DNA from: Marinigracilibium pacificum
GTDB lineage: Bacteria > Bacteroidota > Bacteroidia > Cytophagales > Cyclobacteriaceae
Assembly (NCBI RefSeq): GCF_012926615.1
Contig: NZ_JABBNU010000003.1
Span: 372,001 to 436,000, forward strand
Reading direction: 5' to 3'
DNA: 64,000 bases
Shown here: piece after piece, positions 26,766 through 35,833 of the stretch
Numbering within the stretch: the first letter of the stretch is position 1
Layout of the letters: each line of letters begins with the position of its first letter
Notes under the pieces: generated by a model
Database searches by the model: none
What the model was told of the DNA's origin: nothing
Seen by the model: only the letters and a program-made list of their open reading frames with translations
Made by a program: the position numbers and the translations under genes

Positions 26766-28157
26766 TTATTCGTCTACTTTTGCAAGATTTTGTTCATCGT
26801 CATCATCTTCATTTGCTGCTACCAAATCTCCATCCTCTAGATTTTTAGATACAGCAATAAACGGACCACTAACAACCTTTTCTCCTTTTTTCAATCCTTT
26901 AGTTACCTGGATATACTCAAAATTACTTATACCAGTTTCTACTATTCTTTTAGATACTTTGTTAGTAGTTTCATCATACACAAATACCACTTCTTCTACT
27001 TTCTTACCCTTTTCAGATTCTCCTTTATCTGAATCTTCAGACTTTTTCTCAGCATCTTTTTTAGCATCCTTTCCGAATTTCGGCTCATCAGATCGAGTTG
27101 TAACAGCCGCAATTGGAATACTTAGTGCATCACTTACAGTCTTGGTGATTATTTCCACAGATGCTGTCATTCCAGGTCTGAATGGAGAAAGACCTTCAGA
27201 TTCAACTGGTAAATCATCATATGATTCGTTTAATATCAGAATGCGAACTTCAAACTCAGTAACTGCATCAGCACTAACTTTGTCTTTTGCTGTATTAGCA
27301 ATCTGCGTAACTACACCCTTAAACATTCTATCCAAATGAGAATAAGCGTCAACGTCAATCTCTACAGTGTCATTGTTAGAAATTCTGATAATATCATTTT
27401 CGTTAACATCAACTCTTACTTCCATATTGTTAAGGTTAGCAAGAATCATCATTTCAGTACCAGCCATTTGGTTTGTACCCACTACTGTTTCACCCTCTTC
27501 AACACTTAATTTAGAGATTGTACCGTCTTGTGGAGCAAATATTTTAGTAAGGCTAAGGTTTTCTCTCGCATCACTTACTGTTGCCTGAAAACTGGCTACA
27601 TTATACCTTGCAGCTTCCACATTTTTTTGTGCCGCTTCATAATCTTGAATAGCTATCTGGTAGTTATTTTCAGCAGTCTGCCATTCAGCGTCTGAAATCA
27701 CCTTTTCCTGATATAATTTTTTATTTCGATCATAATCAAGTTTTGCTCTATCAAGATTAGCTTTAGCTTTAATCATATTTGATTCAGAAGCTTTTAAACT
27801 TGCTCTCTGTTGGTTTAAGTTAGCAACAGTTCTATTCAAAGCAAGTTCGAAGTTATCTTTACGAAGCTCTGCCAAAATATCACCTTTTTTAACTTTCTGA
27901 CCTTCAACCACATGAAGCTTTATAATTTCTCCTGAAACTTCAGGGCTTATCTTAATTTCTGTTACTGGTTGAACAACTCCGGTAGCTCCCACTCTTTCAG
28001 TAATCGTTCTTGCCTCAGCTTCAGCCAATTCTACCTCTTCAGCTTGAGGGCCACCAATTACCTTAAATTTCTTCAGAGCGAATAAGATACCTAATCCGAC
28101 AACGAGTACCAGCAATACCCGGATTATTAATTTTCGATTATTTGTGCGCTTTGCCAT
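26766..28157 (-). CDS. Efflux periplasmic adaptor (HlyD/MacA-type membrane fusion protein)
   Basis: The 463 residues begin with one membrane helix (about 9-27), then a barrel-sandwich lipoyl half (VSGEIIKLHVVEGQKVKKGDILAEL), an alpha-hairpin coiled coil (about 95-180), the second lipoyl half (IFAPQDGTISKLSVEEGETV) and beta-barrel domains. A Lys/Glu-rich insertion occurs near 365-395 and an acidic tail ends the protein. It bridges an inner-membrane pump to the TolC-like protein encoded 5 bases upstream. No RND or ABC pump gene lies next to it, though MacA-type adaptors usually pair with MacB. Confidence 0.9.
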   Translation of the reverse strand: MAKRTNNRKLIIRVLLVLVVGLGILFALKKFKVIGGPQAEEVELAEAEARTITERVGATGVVQPVTEIKISPEVSGEIIKLHVVEGQKVKKGDILAELRKDNFELALNRTVANLNQQRASLKASESNMIKAKANLDRAKLDYDRNKKLYQEKVISDAEWQTAENNYQIAIQDYEAAQKNVEAARYNVASFQATVSDARENLSLTKIFAPQDGTISKLSVEEGETVVGTNQMAGTEMMILANLNNMEVRVDVNENDIIRISNNDTVEIDVDAYSHLDRMFKGVVTQIANTAKDKVSADAVTEFEVRILILNESYDDLPVESEGLSPFRPGMTASVEIITKTVSDALSIPIAAVTTRSDEPKFGKDAKKDAEKKSEDSDKGESEKGKKVEEVVFVYDETTNKVSKRIVETGISNFEYIQVTKGLKKGEKVVSGPFIAVSKNLEDGDLVAANEDDDDEQNLAKVDE

Positions 28158-28162
28158 ATCTA

Positions 28163-29503
28163 TTAAAGTTCAATCTTTTTACCCTGATAGTAATCCAGGA
28201 CTTTCAATTTAAAAATGTAGTCATATTTATTTCTTGTCAGGTCATTTTGAGCCTGAATGTAAGTGCTTTGTGCGATAGTCAGGTCAACAACATTAATTGC
28301 TCCTGCATCAGCTTGCTGTCTGGCCATTCGATATGCCTCCTCAGCTGCTGCTGTAGCTTTTTCTGCTGCCTGATATGCCAATCTGGCTGCCGCTACATCA
28401 TTTGAAGCTTGCTCGATTTCCTGTCTTATTCTTAATTGCTCATTCTTATAAGTCAGCTCTGCTCTATCACGTGAAATCTTTGAGCGCTGGATATTAAATC
28501 GGCTATCCCAGTTATTGAAAATCGGTATATTTATACTTGCTCGAACTGAGTAATTTCTGAACTCCTCAAATTGTCTTCCGAAATTATATTCTGGAAACTG
28601 ATCCTGAAAACTACTTGAAAAGTTAGTTCCATAATTTGCATTCAAGCTTAAAGAAGGTAATAATGCACCTCTTGAAATCTTAAGATCATATTCTGAAGAT
28701 TCAAGTGAAAGTTCCGCAGATCTCAAATCTGGTAAACTATCAATCGCTGCTTGATAAATTGAATTTTTATTAACAATTACATTTGAATATTGTGCGGCAT
28801 CAAGTTCAGGAACTACAATATCAAATGGAACATCACTTTCAATTCTTAAAGCTTGCTTAAGAAGTAATTTACTATATTGAAGGTCATTCTTGGCTTGAAT
28901 AAGTTGAAGTTCATTGGAAGCAACTTGCGAAGCTAATTGAAGCTCTTCAGATTTTGCCATTGAACCAACTTCTACCATTCGCTTGGTTCTTTCATATTGT
29001 TGACTTGAACTTTCAAGAACTATTTCAGCAGACTCTACTAACTCCTTATTAAAAATAACATTAAGAAAAAGATTAGCTACCCGCAGACTTAACTCATTCC
29101 TTGATCGTTCAAAGTCATATTGTGTTCTTTCCAGATTTACCTTACTTTGCTGTAATGAACGCATTGTTCTTAACCCGGCATATATTATCCACTGAGCATT
29201 TGCACTTACCCCTGCAGTATTCAACTGATTTGTGGTAAACTCATTAGTTGTAGGGTCAATAGAACGTCCCCATTGTGATCCATAACTTCCTCCAATACTC
29301 AATGAAGGCAGGTAATCAAATTTGACATTTTTAACTGATGATTCAGATTCATCAATACTTAATCTTGTGATTTGAAGATCGATGTTATTCTGAACAGCAT
29401 ACTCAATACATTCTTCAAGTGTCCACAAAGTGTCTGCTTGATTTTGAGCATTGGCAGTCAAACCGACAGCCATTAGAAACAATAGGGTAAATATCCTTTT
29501 CAT
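28163..29503 (-). CDS. TolC-family outer-membrane efflux protein
   Basis: The 446-residue protein has a signal peptide (cleavage near LTANAQ, residue 19) and two tandem outer-membrane-efflux halves with long helices (about 30-215 and 235-440). The first half opens LWTLEECIEYAVQNNIDLQI, the typical TolC start. It forms the outer-membrane channel of a tripartite exporter. The adaptor gene is 5 bases downstream and sdaAB 24 bases upstream, all on the minus strand. Confidence 0.92.
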   Translation of the reverse strand: MKRIFTLLFLMAVGLTANAQNQADTLWTLEECIEYAVQNNIDLQITRLSIDESESSVKNVKFDYLPSLSIGGSYGSQWGRSIDPTTNEFTTNQLNTAGVSANAQWIIYAGLRTMRSLQQSKVNLERTQYDFERSRNELSLRVANLFLNVIFNKELVESAEIVLESSSQQYERTKRMVEVGSMAKSEELQLASQVASNELQLIQAKNDLQYSKLLLKQALRIESDVPFDIVVPELDAAQYSNVIVNKNSIYQAAIDSLPDLRSAELSLESSEYDLKISRGALLPSLSLNANYGTNFSSSFQDQFPEYNFGRQFEEFRNYSVRASINIPIFNNWDSRFNIQRSKISRDRAELTYKNEQLRIRQEIEQASNDVAAARLAYQAAEKATAAAEEAYRMARQQADAGAINVVDLTIAQSTYIQAQNDLTRNKYDYIFKLKVLDYYQGKKIEL

Positions 29504-29527
29504 AATTAAAGTAAAAGTTAACCTTCC

Positions 29528-30205
29528 TTAGAGGTCGATATTTGGTATATATATAACTTCATGCACCCATTTAAGATGCTTAATATATTCTATAGAAATC
29601 GGGCTTAAAGGAGAGTCCATTTCGATGACCATACATGCTATATCACTTTTCCCTTTTCGTGATACAGACATTGTTGCGATATTGCACTCATCATTAGAAA
29701 GCACATTTGATATAAATGCTATGCTTCCCTTCTGATCATCATTAGTCAAAATTAAAGTATGAAGATTAGCACTGAAGTTAGCATTGAAGCCATTTACCTT
29801 TGAAATATTGATCAAACCTCCTCCAAGGCTTTCTCCAATTACTTCAACACTTCTGTTTTTTCTCTTCAGATTAAGCTTAACTGTATTAGGATGATAAATT
29901 GAAGCATTTCCAACAGACTTAAACTTAAAGCTCATTCCATTTTCCTTTGCTATATCCATCGACTTCTTGATTCGCTCATCATCAGTCTTAAAATCCATGA
30001 TTCCAGCTATTATAGCCCTGTCACTTCCATGACCTTCGTATGTACGAGCAAAAGAATTATAAAATGTAATTTCTGCTTCTTCCGGCATCCCACCTAAAAC
30101 GCGGTTAGCTGCTCTGCCAATACGTACTACTCCCGCAGTGTGTGAACTGCTTGGACCAATCATTACCGGACCGATCATATCGAATATACTGCTACGCTCT
30201 CCCAT
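29528..30205 (-). CDS. sdaAB: L-serine dehydratase, iron-sulfur dependent, beta subunit
   Basis: The 225 residues match the beta chain of the two-subunit iron-sulfur L-serine ammonia-lyase: SIFDMIGPVMIGPSSSHTAGVVRIGR at the N-terminus, FYNSFARTYEGHGSDRAI in the middle, and a C-terminal ACT-like domain (about 145-220, LHTLILTNDDQKGSIAFISNVL). The enzyme converts serine to pyruvate and ammonia. The alpha chain that carries the 4Fe-4S cluster is not encoded nearby. The gene is followed by the tolC-like gene after 24 bases, and a tandem 10-base repeat lies upstream. Confidence 0.9.
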   Translation of the reverse strand: MGERSSIFDMIGPVMIGPSSSHTAGVVRIGRAANRVLGGMPEEAEITFYNSFARTYEGHGSDRAIIAGIMDFKTDDERIKKSMDIAKENGMSFKFKSVGNASIYHPNTVKLNLKRKNRSVEVIGESLGGGLINISKVNGFNANFSANLHTLILTNDDQKGSIAFISNVLSNDECNIATMSVSRKGKSDIACMVIEMDSPLSPISIEYIKHLKWVHEVIYIPNIDL

Positions 30206-30232
30206 TTTCTTAATATCAAATTTTAAAAGTAA

Positions 30233-30252
30233 ACCTTACAATACCTTACAAT
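30233..30252. repeat. Tandem 10-base direct repeat upstream of sdaAB
   Basis: Two perfect copies of ACCTTACAAT abut, 28 to 47 bases before the sdaAB start codon. The period equals one helical turn, so two protein molecules could bind the same DNA face. No regulator is identified. Confidence 0.6.
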
Positions 30253-30354
30253 TATTTACGAGTGGTTAAATTTTTATTTAAAGACCAATTAATCCAATGT
30301 AGTCCATTTCAATAAAAGGCTATTACCATATATTTTGAAGCTATAAAAATAAAA

Positions 30355-30379
30355 AAAGAGCAACCAATGGCTGCTCTTT
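30355..30379 (-). terminator. Terminator after the OmpA-family gene
   Basis: aaagagcaacc (30355-30365) pairs with ggctgctcttt (30369-30379), with one G-U pair in minus-strand RNA, and the A-tract before it reads as a T-tract on that strand. It lies 22 bases past the stop at 30402. Confidence 0.85.
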
Positions 30380-30401
30380 CGAAATCAAAATTATTTATAA
30401 A

Positions 30402-31688
30402 TTAATTTTTTAGTACCTCTATTTCCACTCTCATATTATTGATAGCATCTTTTGATTCAACATCATAGAGTGGTTTTTCGCCTCCCCACCCTTTTGTGGT
30501 TATCCGAGCTTCATCAATTCCATTAAAAACCAGGAATCTTTTGATTATTTCGGCTCTCTCCTCACTTAATCTCTTGGCTGTTCCTAAAAAGGATTTATTA
30601 TTTGAACTTAAACCAAAAAAATTATCATCACTATCTTTTAAGGTTTGAATTTTTCCGAAGGTATCGCCATTGGTATGCCCATTAATTTGAATTTCCAATT
30701 CTTGATTTTCATTTAAAAGCCTGACAAGTTCATTCAACTGCTTTTTTGAAGCGACTTTCAAAATTGCTGCATCGGTATAAAAATAAACTGCATACATTAC
30801 TGCTATATCTCCTTTTGTATAACGCTCCAGATCATACTTTACATTTAAGGTATCACCCTTCAATTCTGCCTCAGTTTCAGCCAGCGTTTTATTAAAATTT
30901 CCCGGATAAATATCTTTCTCAACAGATTTATACCCAAATGTGCTAACTCTAGTCCTAATCATATCTTCTTCCATATTATAAATTTCAAATGGAATGGATT
31001 GATTAGAATTCACACGCAGAATTTCATTTTGACCTGCTTCATCATTGTACACATAAATAGTACTCTCTATCTCTTCTCCTGTTTGGACGGCTTGCGTAAT
31101 GAATTTTATATATAACTCGCCCTTTTCTGCCTTTTCTTCTATTGTAAATTCTTCAGATACCTGACTAACGGGACTTTCTACCCCTTCGCTTATTTCATAC
31201 GCATCATTTGAAGGTTCATCTATAGGTTGTGCTTGAGAGGAATAATCATTTAATATATCCGAAACTTCTTGATACTGTATACCACTTTTAGCAATTCCAT
31301 CAACTTGATGAGCATAAACCCATGCATCATAATATGACCTGTCTCTGACATCCTGAACTAAATGATTAGCATGTCTCTTTTCAGCTAATTGATAAGCATA
31401 AATATAAAAGAGATCTCTTTCCGGAACATAACCATAATTGTAGTTAACAAGTCTTCTCCTTAACCAAGTCATCATAGTTATAGCATTCTCAGTCTGTCTG
31501 AATGCACCAACAACTACATAATATCCCGGAGCAAGTGTTTGACTTTTATCAGGAGTAGGCACAGGCCTGTCGTAAGGTAATGGTTGAGCATCAACCCCGA
31601 CACTCAATACAAATAGCAAAAGTACAATCAAAACACTTCTGAATGAGTTAATTTTGCTATCACCTGTTAAAAAATTGCAAAAAATCAT
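30402..31688 (-). CDS. OmpA-family protein with N-terminal SPOR-like segment
   Basis: The start is placed at the ATG 31686-31688; the longer frame would begin with TTG at 31724 and run through an inverted repeat. The 428 residues open with a signal peptide (SVLIVLLLFVLSVGVDAQ). A SPOR-like region follows (GYYVVVGAFRQTENAITMMTWL), then a linker rich in acidic residues, and a C-terminal OmpA peptidoglycan-binding domain (LEIQINGHTNGDTFG, SEERAEIIKRFLVFNGIDEARI) containing an insertion of about 30 residues. It probably ties the outer membrane to peptidoglycan. thyA lies 88 bases upstream of this start on the same strand. Confidence 0.85.
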   Translation of the reverse strand: MIFCNFLTGDSKINSFRSVLIVLLLFVLSVGVDAQPLPYDRPVPTPDKSQTLAPGYYVVVGAFRQTENAITMMTWLRRRLVNYNYGYVPERDLFYIYAYQLAEKRHANHLVQDVRDRSYYDAWVYAHQVDGIAKSGIQYQEVSDILNDYSSQAQPIDEPSNDAYEISEGVESPVSQVSEEFTIEEKAEKGELYIKFITQAVQTGEEIESTIYVYNDEAGQNEILRVNSNQSIPFEIYNMEEDMIRTRVSTFGYKSVEKDIYPGNFNKTLAETEAELKGDTLNVKYDLERYTKGDIAVMYAVYFYTDAAILKVASKKQLNELVRLLNENQELEIQINGHTNGDTFGKIQTLKDSDDNFFGLSSNNKSFLGTAKRLSEERAEIIKRFLVFNGIDEARITTKGWGGEKPLYDVESKDAINNMRVEIEVLKN

Positions 31689-31690
31689 AC

Positions 31691-31709
31691 CATATATCGT
31701 TGATATATG
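31691..31709. promoter_or_regulatory. Perfect 19-base inverted repeat at the OmpA-family start
   Basis: CATATATC-GTT-GATATATG is a perfect dyad ending 2 bases before the chosen ATG. It could be an operator or, in mRNA, a small AU-rich hairpin at the ribosome site. If the longer TTG start were used, it would be coding. Confidence 0.5.
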
Positions 31710-31776
31710 ATAAAATAACGACAATTATTAAAAAAGTCCTAATAAACTTTCTTTTTTTACACTTTTTTAACCCAAC

Positions 31777-32571
31777 CTATACTGCAACTTCTGCTTTAAT
31801 ATGAGGATGTGGATCATATCCTACCAATTCAAAATCTTCAAATTTGAATTCAAAAATATCCTTTACATCCGGATTAATCTTCATTTGAGGTAATGATCGA
31901 TGTTCCCTTGATAACTGAAGTTTGGCCTGATCAAAATGATTTGAATATAGGTGAGCATCCCCAAAAGTGTGAATAAATTCATGAGGAACCAGATCACACA
32001 CCTGTGCCATCATCATTGTTAATAATGCATAAGATGCAATATTAAACGGTACTCCCAAAAATACATCTGCACTTCGTTGGTACAACTGACAAGAAAGCTT
32101 ACCCTCTGCTACATAAAATTGAAACATTGTGTGACATGGAGGTAAAGCCATGCTTTGAATATCACTTACATTCCATGCACTTACAATTAGTCTTCTCGAA
32201 TCCGGATTATTCTGGATCATATCAACCAATTGGCTTATCTGGTCAACTGTATTTCCATCAGGAGTTGGCCAACTTCTCCATTGATGACCATATACCGGTC
32301 CCAACTCTCCGTTTTCATCCGCCCATTCATCCCAGATTCGGACCCCGTTTTCTTTTAGATATTTTATATTGGTATCACCACTCAAAAACCATAGCAATTC
32401 ATGAATAATTGATCTTAAATGAAGCTTTTTTGTTGTCACAAGTGGAAAACCTTCCTGAAGGTCAAACCTCATCTGATGACCAAATATTGATCGGGTTCCG
32501 GTACCGGTTCTATCACTTTTATCTGTCCCTTCGTTCAGAATCTTTTCCATTAAGGCATGATATTGCTCCAT
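31777..32571 (-). CDS. thyA: Thymidylate synthase
   Basis: The 264 residues equal the E. coli ThyA length. Cys146 in [12 protein letters not shown] is the catalytic nucleophile, RSVL-equivalent phosphate ligands appear in [12 protein letters not shown] and [11 protein letters not shown], and [10 protein letters not shown] with the C-terminal [11 protein letters not shown] complete the fold. It methylates dUMP to dTMP with methylene-tetrahydrofolate in the cytoplasm. It is followed by the OmpA-family gene on the same strand. No dihydrofolate reductase gene is adjacent, although thyA-folA pairs are common. Confidence 0.98.
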   Translation of the reverse strand: MEQYHALMEKILNEGTDKSDRTGTGTRSIFGHQMRFDLQEGFPLVTTKKLHLRSIIHELLWFLSGDTNIKYLKENGVRIWDEWADENGELGPVYGHQWRSWPTPDGNTVDQISQLVDMIQNNPDSRRLIVSAWNVSDIQSMALPPCHTMFQFYVAEGKLSCQLYQRSADVFLGVPFNIASYALLTMMMAQVCDLVPHEFIHTFGDAHLYSNHFDQAKLQLSREHRSLPQMKINPDVKDIFEFKFEDFELVGYDPHPHIKAEVAV

Positions 32572-32689
32572 AAGTAATGCTTATTTTCAGGTGATATTTT
32601 TCAAAACAATATACAAATTTATAAGATTATATCGGAATAACATTAACTTGATACCAGAATACCAAAATCACTATTGACCTCAATCTTTC

Positions 32690-34960
32690 ATGTATAGAAA
32701 ACTTGCAAGATATTTTCTTTTTACAGCCCTGTTATTCACAATTTTCTTTGGCTACTCACTAAAAGATGTTGGCTTTGATTATGATTTCGAACGTTTCTTT
32801 CCAGAGAAAGATCCGGATTTAACTTATTACAATAAGTATAGAGAGGTTTTTGGTGAGGACAATGACTATTTTCTGCTTGGAATAAATTCTGAGAATGAAA
32901 ATTTTCTAGATACCTCATTTCTTAAAAAAACAATCATACTCAAAGATTCGCTCCTTAAAATAAAAGGTATCACTAATATCATTTCGCCACTTGATGCCAA
33001 AAAGATGGTGAAAACACCACTTGGAATGGTTCAAGTCCCATACTTCCACCCTGATTCTCACTCAAAACTAAATCAGGATATTGAAAGATGGGAAAATGAA
33101 AAACCTGCACCTTTCTATGATCTAACAAATATAGATAAAGGAGCAATTGCTCTACTAATTATTCATGAACCTATAAAAGAGGATATTGGAGCCTCAAGAG
33201 ATTTATTTCAAAAAATAGAATCTACTACAGGAGCTTTTTTTAAAGACTACAAACTCGCCGGGAAGCTGAAAGCTCAACCGGTCTTTGTAGATAAAATGCA
33301 AAAGGAACTATTACTATTTCTTTCCATATCGGTGGTATTAACAACCATCATTCTATTTTTAGTTTTCAGAAGTTTCAGAGGGATAATCTTTCCACTTTTG
33401 ATTGTGGTTGTGTCAGTATTATGGACAATTGGATTCATGACAATTACTGGTAAAAAACTTGACTTACTTATGGTTATGCTACCTACAATCCTGTTTGTTG
33501 TGGGTATGTCTGATGTCATTCATTTCTCCAACAAATACATTGAAGAATTAAGACAAGGTAAACCAAAACTTAAGGCATTAATTAAAACAGTAAGAGAAAT
33601 CGGACTAGCGACATTCCTTACCTCATTAACCACAGCAATAGGTTTTTTCACTTTATATACTCTAAACATTGCGCCGATTAGAGAATTTGGAATCTATACA
33701 GGTATAGGAGTTTTTATGGCTTATATGGTAACACTCCTTGTATTGCCATCTCTATATATTTTCACAAAGAAGCCAAGGCAATCACACAACCAAAACAATA
33801 AAACCTTCTGGCTAAAACTGATGAGTAAATGCTTTAGGTTCGTCTTTAAAAACAGAAGAGCAATTCTTATTTCTTCAATTGTTTTGACCTCAATATGTCT
33901 TATAGGAACATCCAGTATAAAAGTTAATGCATTTCTTATTGATGACTTGCCTAAAGATGATCCACTGAAACAGTCATTTGTATATTTTGATGAAAACTTC
34001 GGTGGAGTAAGACCTCTGGAAATAGCTATTAAAAGCGAGGACAATAATTCATTATTAGATTTAAAGCATGCAAAGGAGATTGAAAAAGTAGTAAACTTTA
34101 TAGATACAGCCTACCATGCGGGAAATATATTATCAATCAATACCATAATTAAAAACACTAACCAGGCACTTCATTCAGGGAAATATGAATTTCATAAAAT
34201 CCCTGAATCAACTAATGATTTTAGAAAAATCGAACCTATGCTTGATGTTTTAAGGAAGCGGGGTGATTTAGATATTTTACTTGATAGTGGCGAAACTTAT
34301 TCAAGGATCACAGCCAAAATCAAAGATTACGGTAGTGAAATAACCACTCAAAAAAATATTCAGTTTAAGGAATATATAGAAAGTAACATTGACAATTCGC
34401 TAATCAGTGTACGATTAACAGGTACCTCAATTTTAATTGACAAATCAAATAATCTATTAATAGGTAATGTTCTAAAAGGAATGGCTATTGCATTAATTGT
34501 AGTAGCATTATTGATGGCAATACTTTTCAGAAGCTGGAAAATGATTATCATTACCTGGATTCCGAATTTAATTCCATTATTGATAATGGCTGCAATCATG
34601 GGATTTTTTGATATTAACCTCAGACTTAGTACCGGAATAATATTTACAATTGCTTTTGGAATTGCTGTTGATGATAGCATACATTTTTTATCAAAGTTCA
34701 AACTAGAACTAGATGAAGGAAAAAGTGTGCTTTACTCCTTAAAAAGAGCTTACCTCAGTACCGGAAAAGCAATAATCCTGACATCATTAATATTAGTGTC
34801 AGGATTTCTAAGCTTGGTGCTATCTGATTTTGGAGGAACCTTTTATACAGGATTACTAATCGGAATCACATTACTCATTGCAATGGTTATCGACTTGACT
34901 GTATTACCGGTCCTTATATTATTAATTTTCAGAGATAGCGATTCCAGAATAAGAAGATAA
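32690..34960 (+). CDS. MMPL/RND superfamily membrane transporter
   Basis: The 756-residue protein has two repeats, each with one leading helix, a periplasmic domain and a block of five helices. The first block runs about 205-350 and contains GMSDVIHFSNKYIEELRQGK; the second, about 605-750, contains GIAVDDSIHFLSKFKLELDEGK. These are the paired sterol-sensing-like cores of the MMPL/HpnN-type RND exporters, which move lipids or hydrophobic solutes outward. It stands alone without adaptor or outer-membrane partner, and converges with the pspC gene two bases after its stop. Substrate unknown. Confidence 0.88.
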   Translation: MYRKLARYFLFTALLFTIFFGYSLKDVGFDYDFERFFPEKDPDLTYYNKYREVFGEDNDYFLLGINSENENFLDTSFLKKTIILKDSLLKIKGITNIISPLDAKKMVKTPLGMVQVPYFHPDSHSKLNQDIERWENEKPAPFYDLTNIDKGAIALLIIHEPIKEDIGASRDLFQKIESTTGAFFKDYKLAGKLKAQPVFVDKMQKELLLFLSISVVLTTIILFLVFRSFRGIIFPLLIVVVSVLWTIGFMTITGKKLDLLMVMLPTILFVVGMSDVIHFSNKYIEELRQGKPKLKALIKTVREIGLATFLTSLTTAIGFFTLYTLNIAPIREFGIYTGIGVFMAYMVTLLVLPSLYIFTKKPRQSHNQNNKTFWLKLMSKCFRFVFKNRRAILISSIVLTSICLIGTSSIKVNAFLIDDLPKDDPLKQSFVYFDENFGGVRPLEIAIKSEDNNSLLDLKHAKEIEKVVNFIDTAYHAGNILSINTIIKNTNQALHSGKYEFHKIPESTNDFRKIEPMLDVLRKRGDLDILLDSGETYSRITAKIKDYGSEITTQKNIQFKEYIESNIDNSLISVRLTGTSILIDKSNNLLIGNVLKGMAIALIVVALLMAILFRSWKMIIITWIPNLIPLLIMAAIMGFFDINLRLSTGIIFTIAFGIAVDDSIHFLSKFKLELDEGKSVLYSLKRAYLSTGKAIILTSLILVSGFLSLVLSDFGGTFYTGLLIGITLLIAMVIDLTVLPVLILLIFRDSDSRIRR

Positions 34961-34962
34961 AG

Positions 34963-35190
34963 CTAGTATCCTCTATTATTTCCGTAATATTGTCTCTCCG
35001 GCATTATAACCCATAAAATAATGTATACTATTAATCCAGGAAATGCAGCACTGAATAATGACACTAATACATAAATGATTCTTAGCAGACTAGAATCCAT
35101 ATTAAAATACTCTGCCAGACCGCCAATTACTCCTGCCACCATTTTATCTCTTGAAGATCTTCTCAACTCTTTTTCATTATAATTCGCCAT
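34963..35190 (-). CDS. PspC domain protein
   Basis: The 75-residue protein is a minimal PspC domain: RRSSRDKMVAGVIGGLAEYFNMDSSLLRIIYVLV, then a hydrophobic helix pair (about 33-62) and a short basic tail. Members are small inner-membrane proteins linked to envelope-stress responses, though many Bacteroidota copies have no known role. It is a single gene converging with the MMPL transporter, the two stops being 2 bases apart. A LacI-like site lies 135 bases upstream. Confidence 0.9.
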   Translation of the reverse strand: MANYNEKELRRSSRDKMVAGVIGGLAEYFNMDSSLLRIIYVLVSLFSAAFPGLIVYIILWVIMPERQYYGNNRGY

Positions 35191-35324
35191 ACTGCTATAA
35201 GTTTAAATTCAATTAATAAGGTAATAGATATTAACTTTTTGTTGCAATATATCAAAAACCATTTAAGCATTCTTCGATACAAAGCATCATAACAATATCT
35301 AATCACAATTCATTCCTAAGTTTT

Positions 35325-35334
35325 CAAACGATTG
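35325..35334. promoter_or_regulatory. LacI-like half-matched site upstream of pspC
   Basis: caaacgattg is identical to ten bases of the site at 45999-46010 upstream of the susE-like gene. It lies 135 bases before the pspC start. Whether it acts on pspC is unknown. Confidence 0.3.
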
Positions 35335-35676
35335 ATTATCAATAATTTAACATAAACACACTAAATTATTTCTGTCCAATACTGAACACCCTTATTGAAA
35401 AAATGTACACTATACCTAATAGATATTTCTTTCATCGAAATCTCACATACTTTATGATGCATACAATAATGACAATCTATTAACACATAATAAAATTAAA
35501 GTCAAAACACCCAAAAGCACTCCAAAACAAAATTTTAAACTGAATTAACCACAACTAACCAAATAATCACACACCATTAAACAATAAACTAAAAATTTTC
35601 ATTTGCAAATAATTAAAAAAACTTACATCTATAAGATTTTAAAAAATTGTTAATGTTTAAGTGACAGATTATGAGA

Positions 35677-35684
35677 TAGCTTTG
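35677..35684 (+). promoter_or_regulatory. Candidate -7 element for the small membrane ORF
   Basis: TAGCTTTG matches TAnnTTTG exactly. Transcription would begin near 35691, nine bases before the Shine-Dalgarno-like AAGGAG at 35700-35705. No TTG was seen at the normal -33 spacing. Confidence 0.5.
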
Positions 35685-35718
35685 TAAGACTAGCTAACTA
35701 AGGAGATATAAGTGAGAT

Positions 35719-35811
35719 ATGGATTTGTTAAGTATTTTTGTTTTTGCGATAGTTGTTGGTGGACTGATGTTTGGTAAATCAATTAAGCACGAGATTAAAC
35801 ACAGTAAATAA
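35719..35811 (+). CDS. Candidate 30-residue single-span membrane protein
   Basis: The frame encodes MDLLSIFVFAIVVGG followed by LMFGKSIKHEIKHSK: one hydrophobic helix of about 18 residues and a basic tail with three His and Lys clusters, an inside-positive orientation. An exact TAnnTTTG element and an AAGGAG sequence, rare in this AT-rich leader-poor genome, precede it in order. The distance from AAGGAG to ATG is 13 bases, longer than ideal. I recognise no family. It converges with the FabH-like gene. Small size means it could be chance, but the ordered signals argue for a real gene. Confidence 0.5.
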   Translation: MDLLSIFVFAIVVGGLMFGKSIKHEIKHSK

Positions 35812-35833
35812 TTTTTTTATATTTCTTATGGGG

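Larger units (their letters stand above)
35191..35718. other. AT-rich intergenic region between pspC and a small ORF
   Basis: About 530 bases, very A/T-rich, with no convincing open frame, tRNA or strong hairpin. It contains caaacgattg at 35325-35334, which matches the LacI-like core seen elsewhere in the window, and near its end the promoter-like element of the small ORF at 35719. A small RNA here cannot be excluded. Confidence 0.6.
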
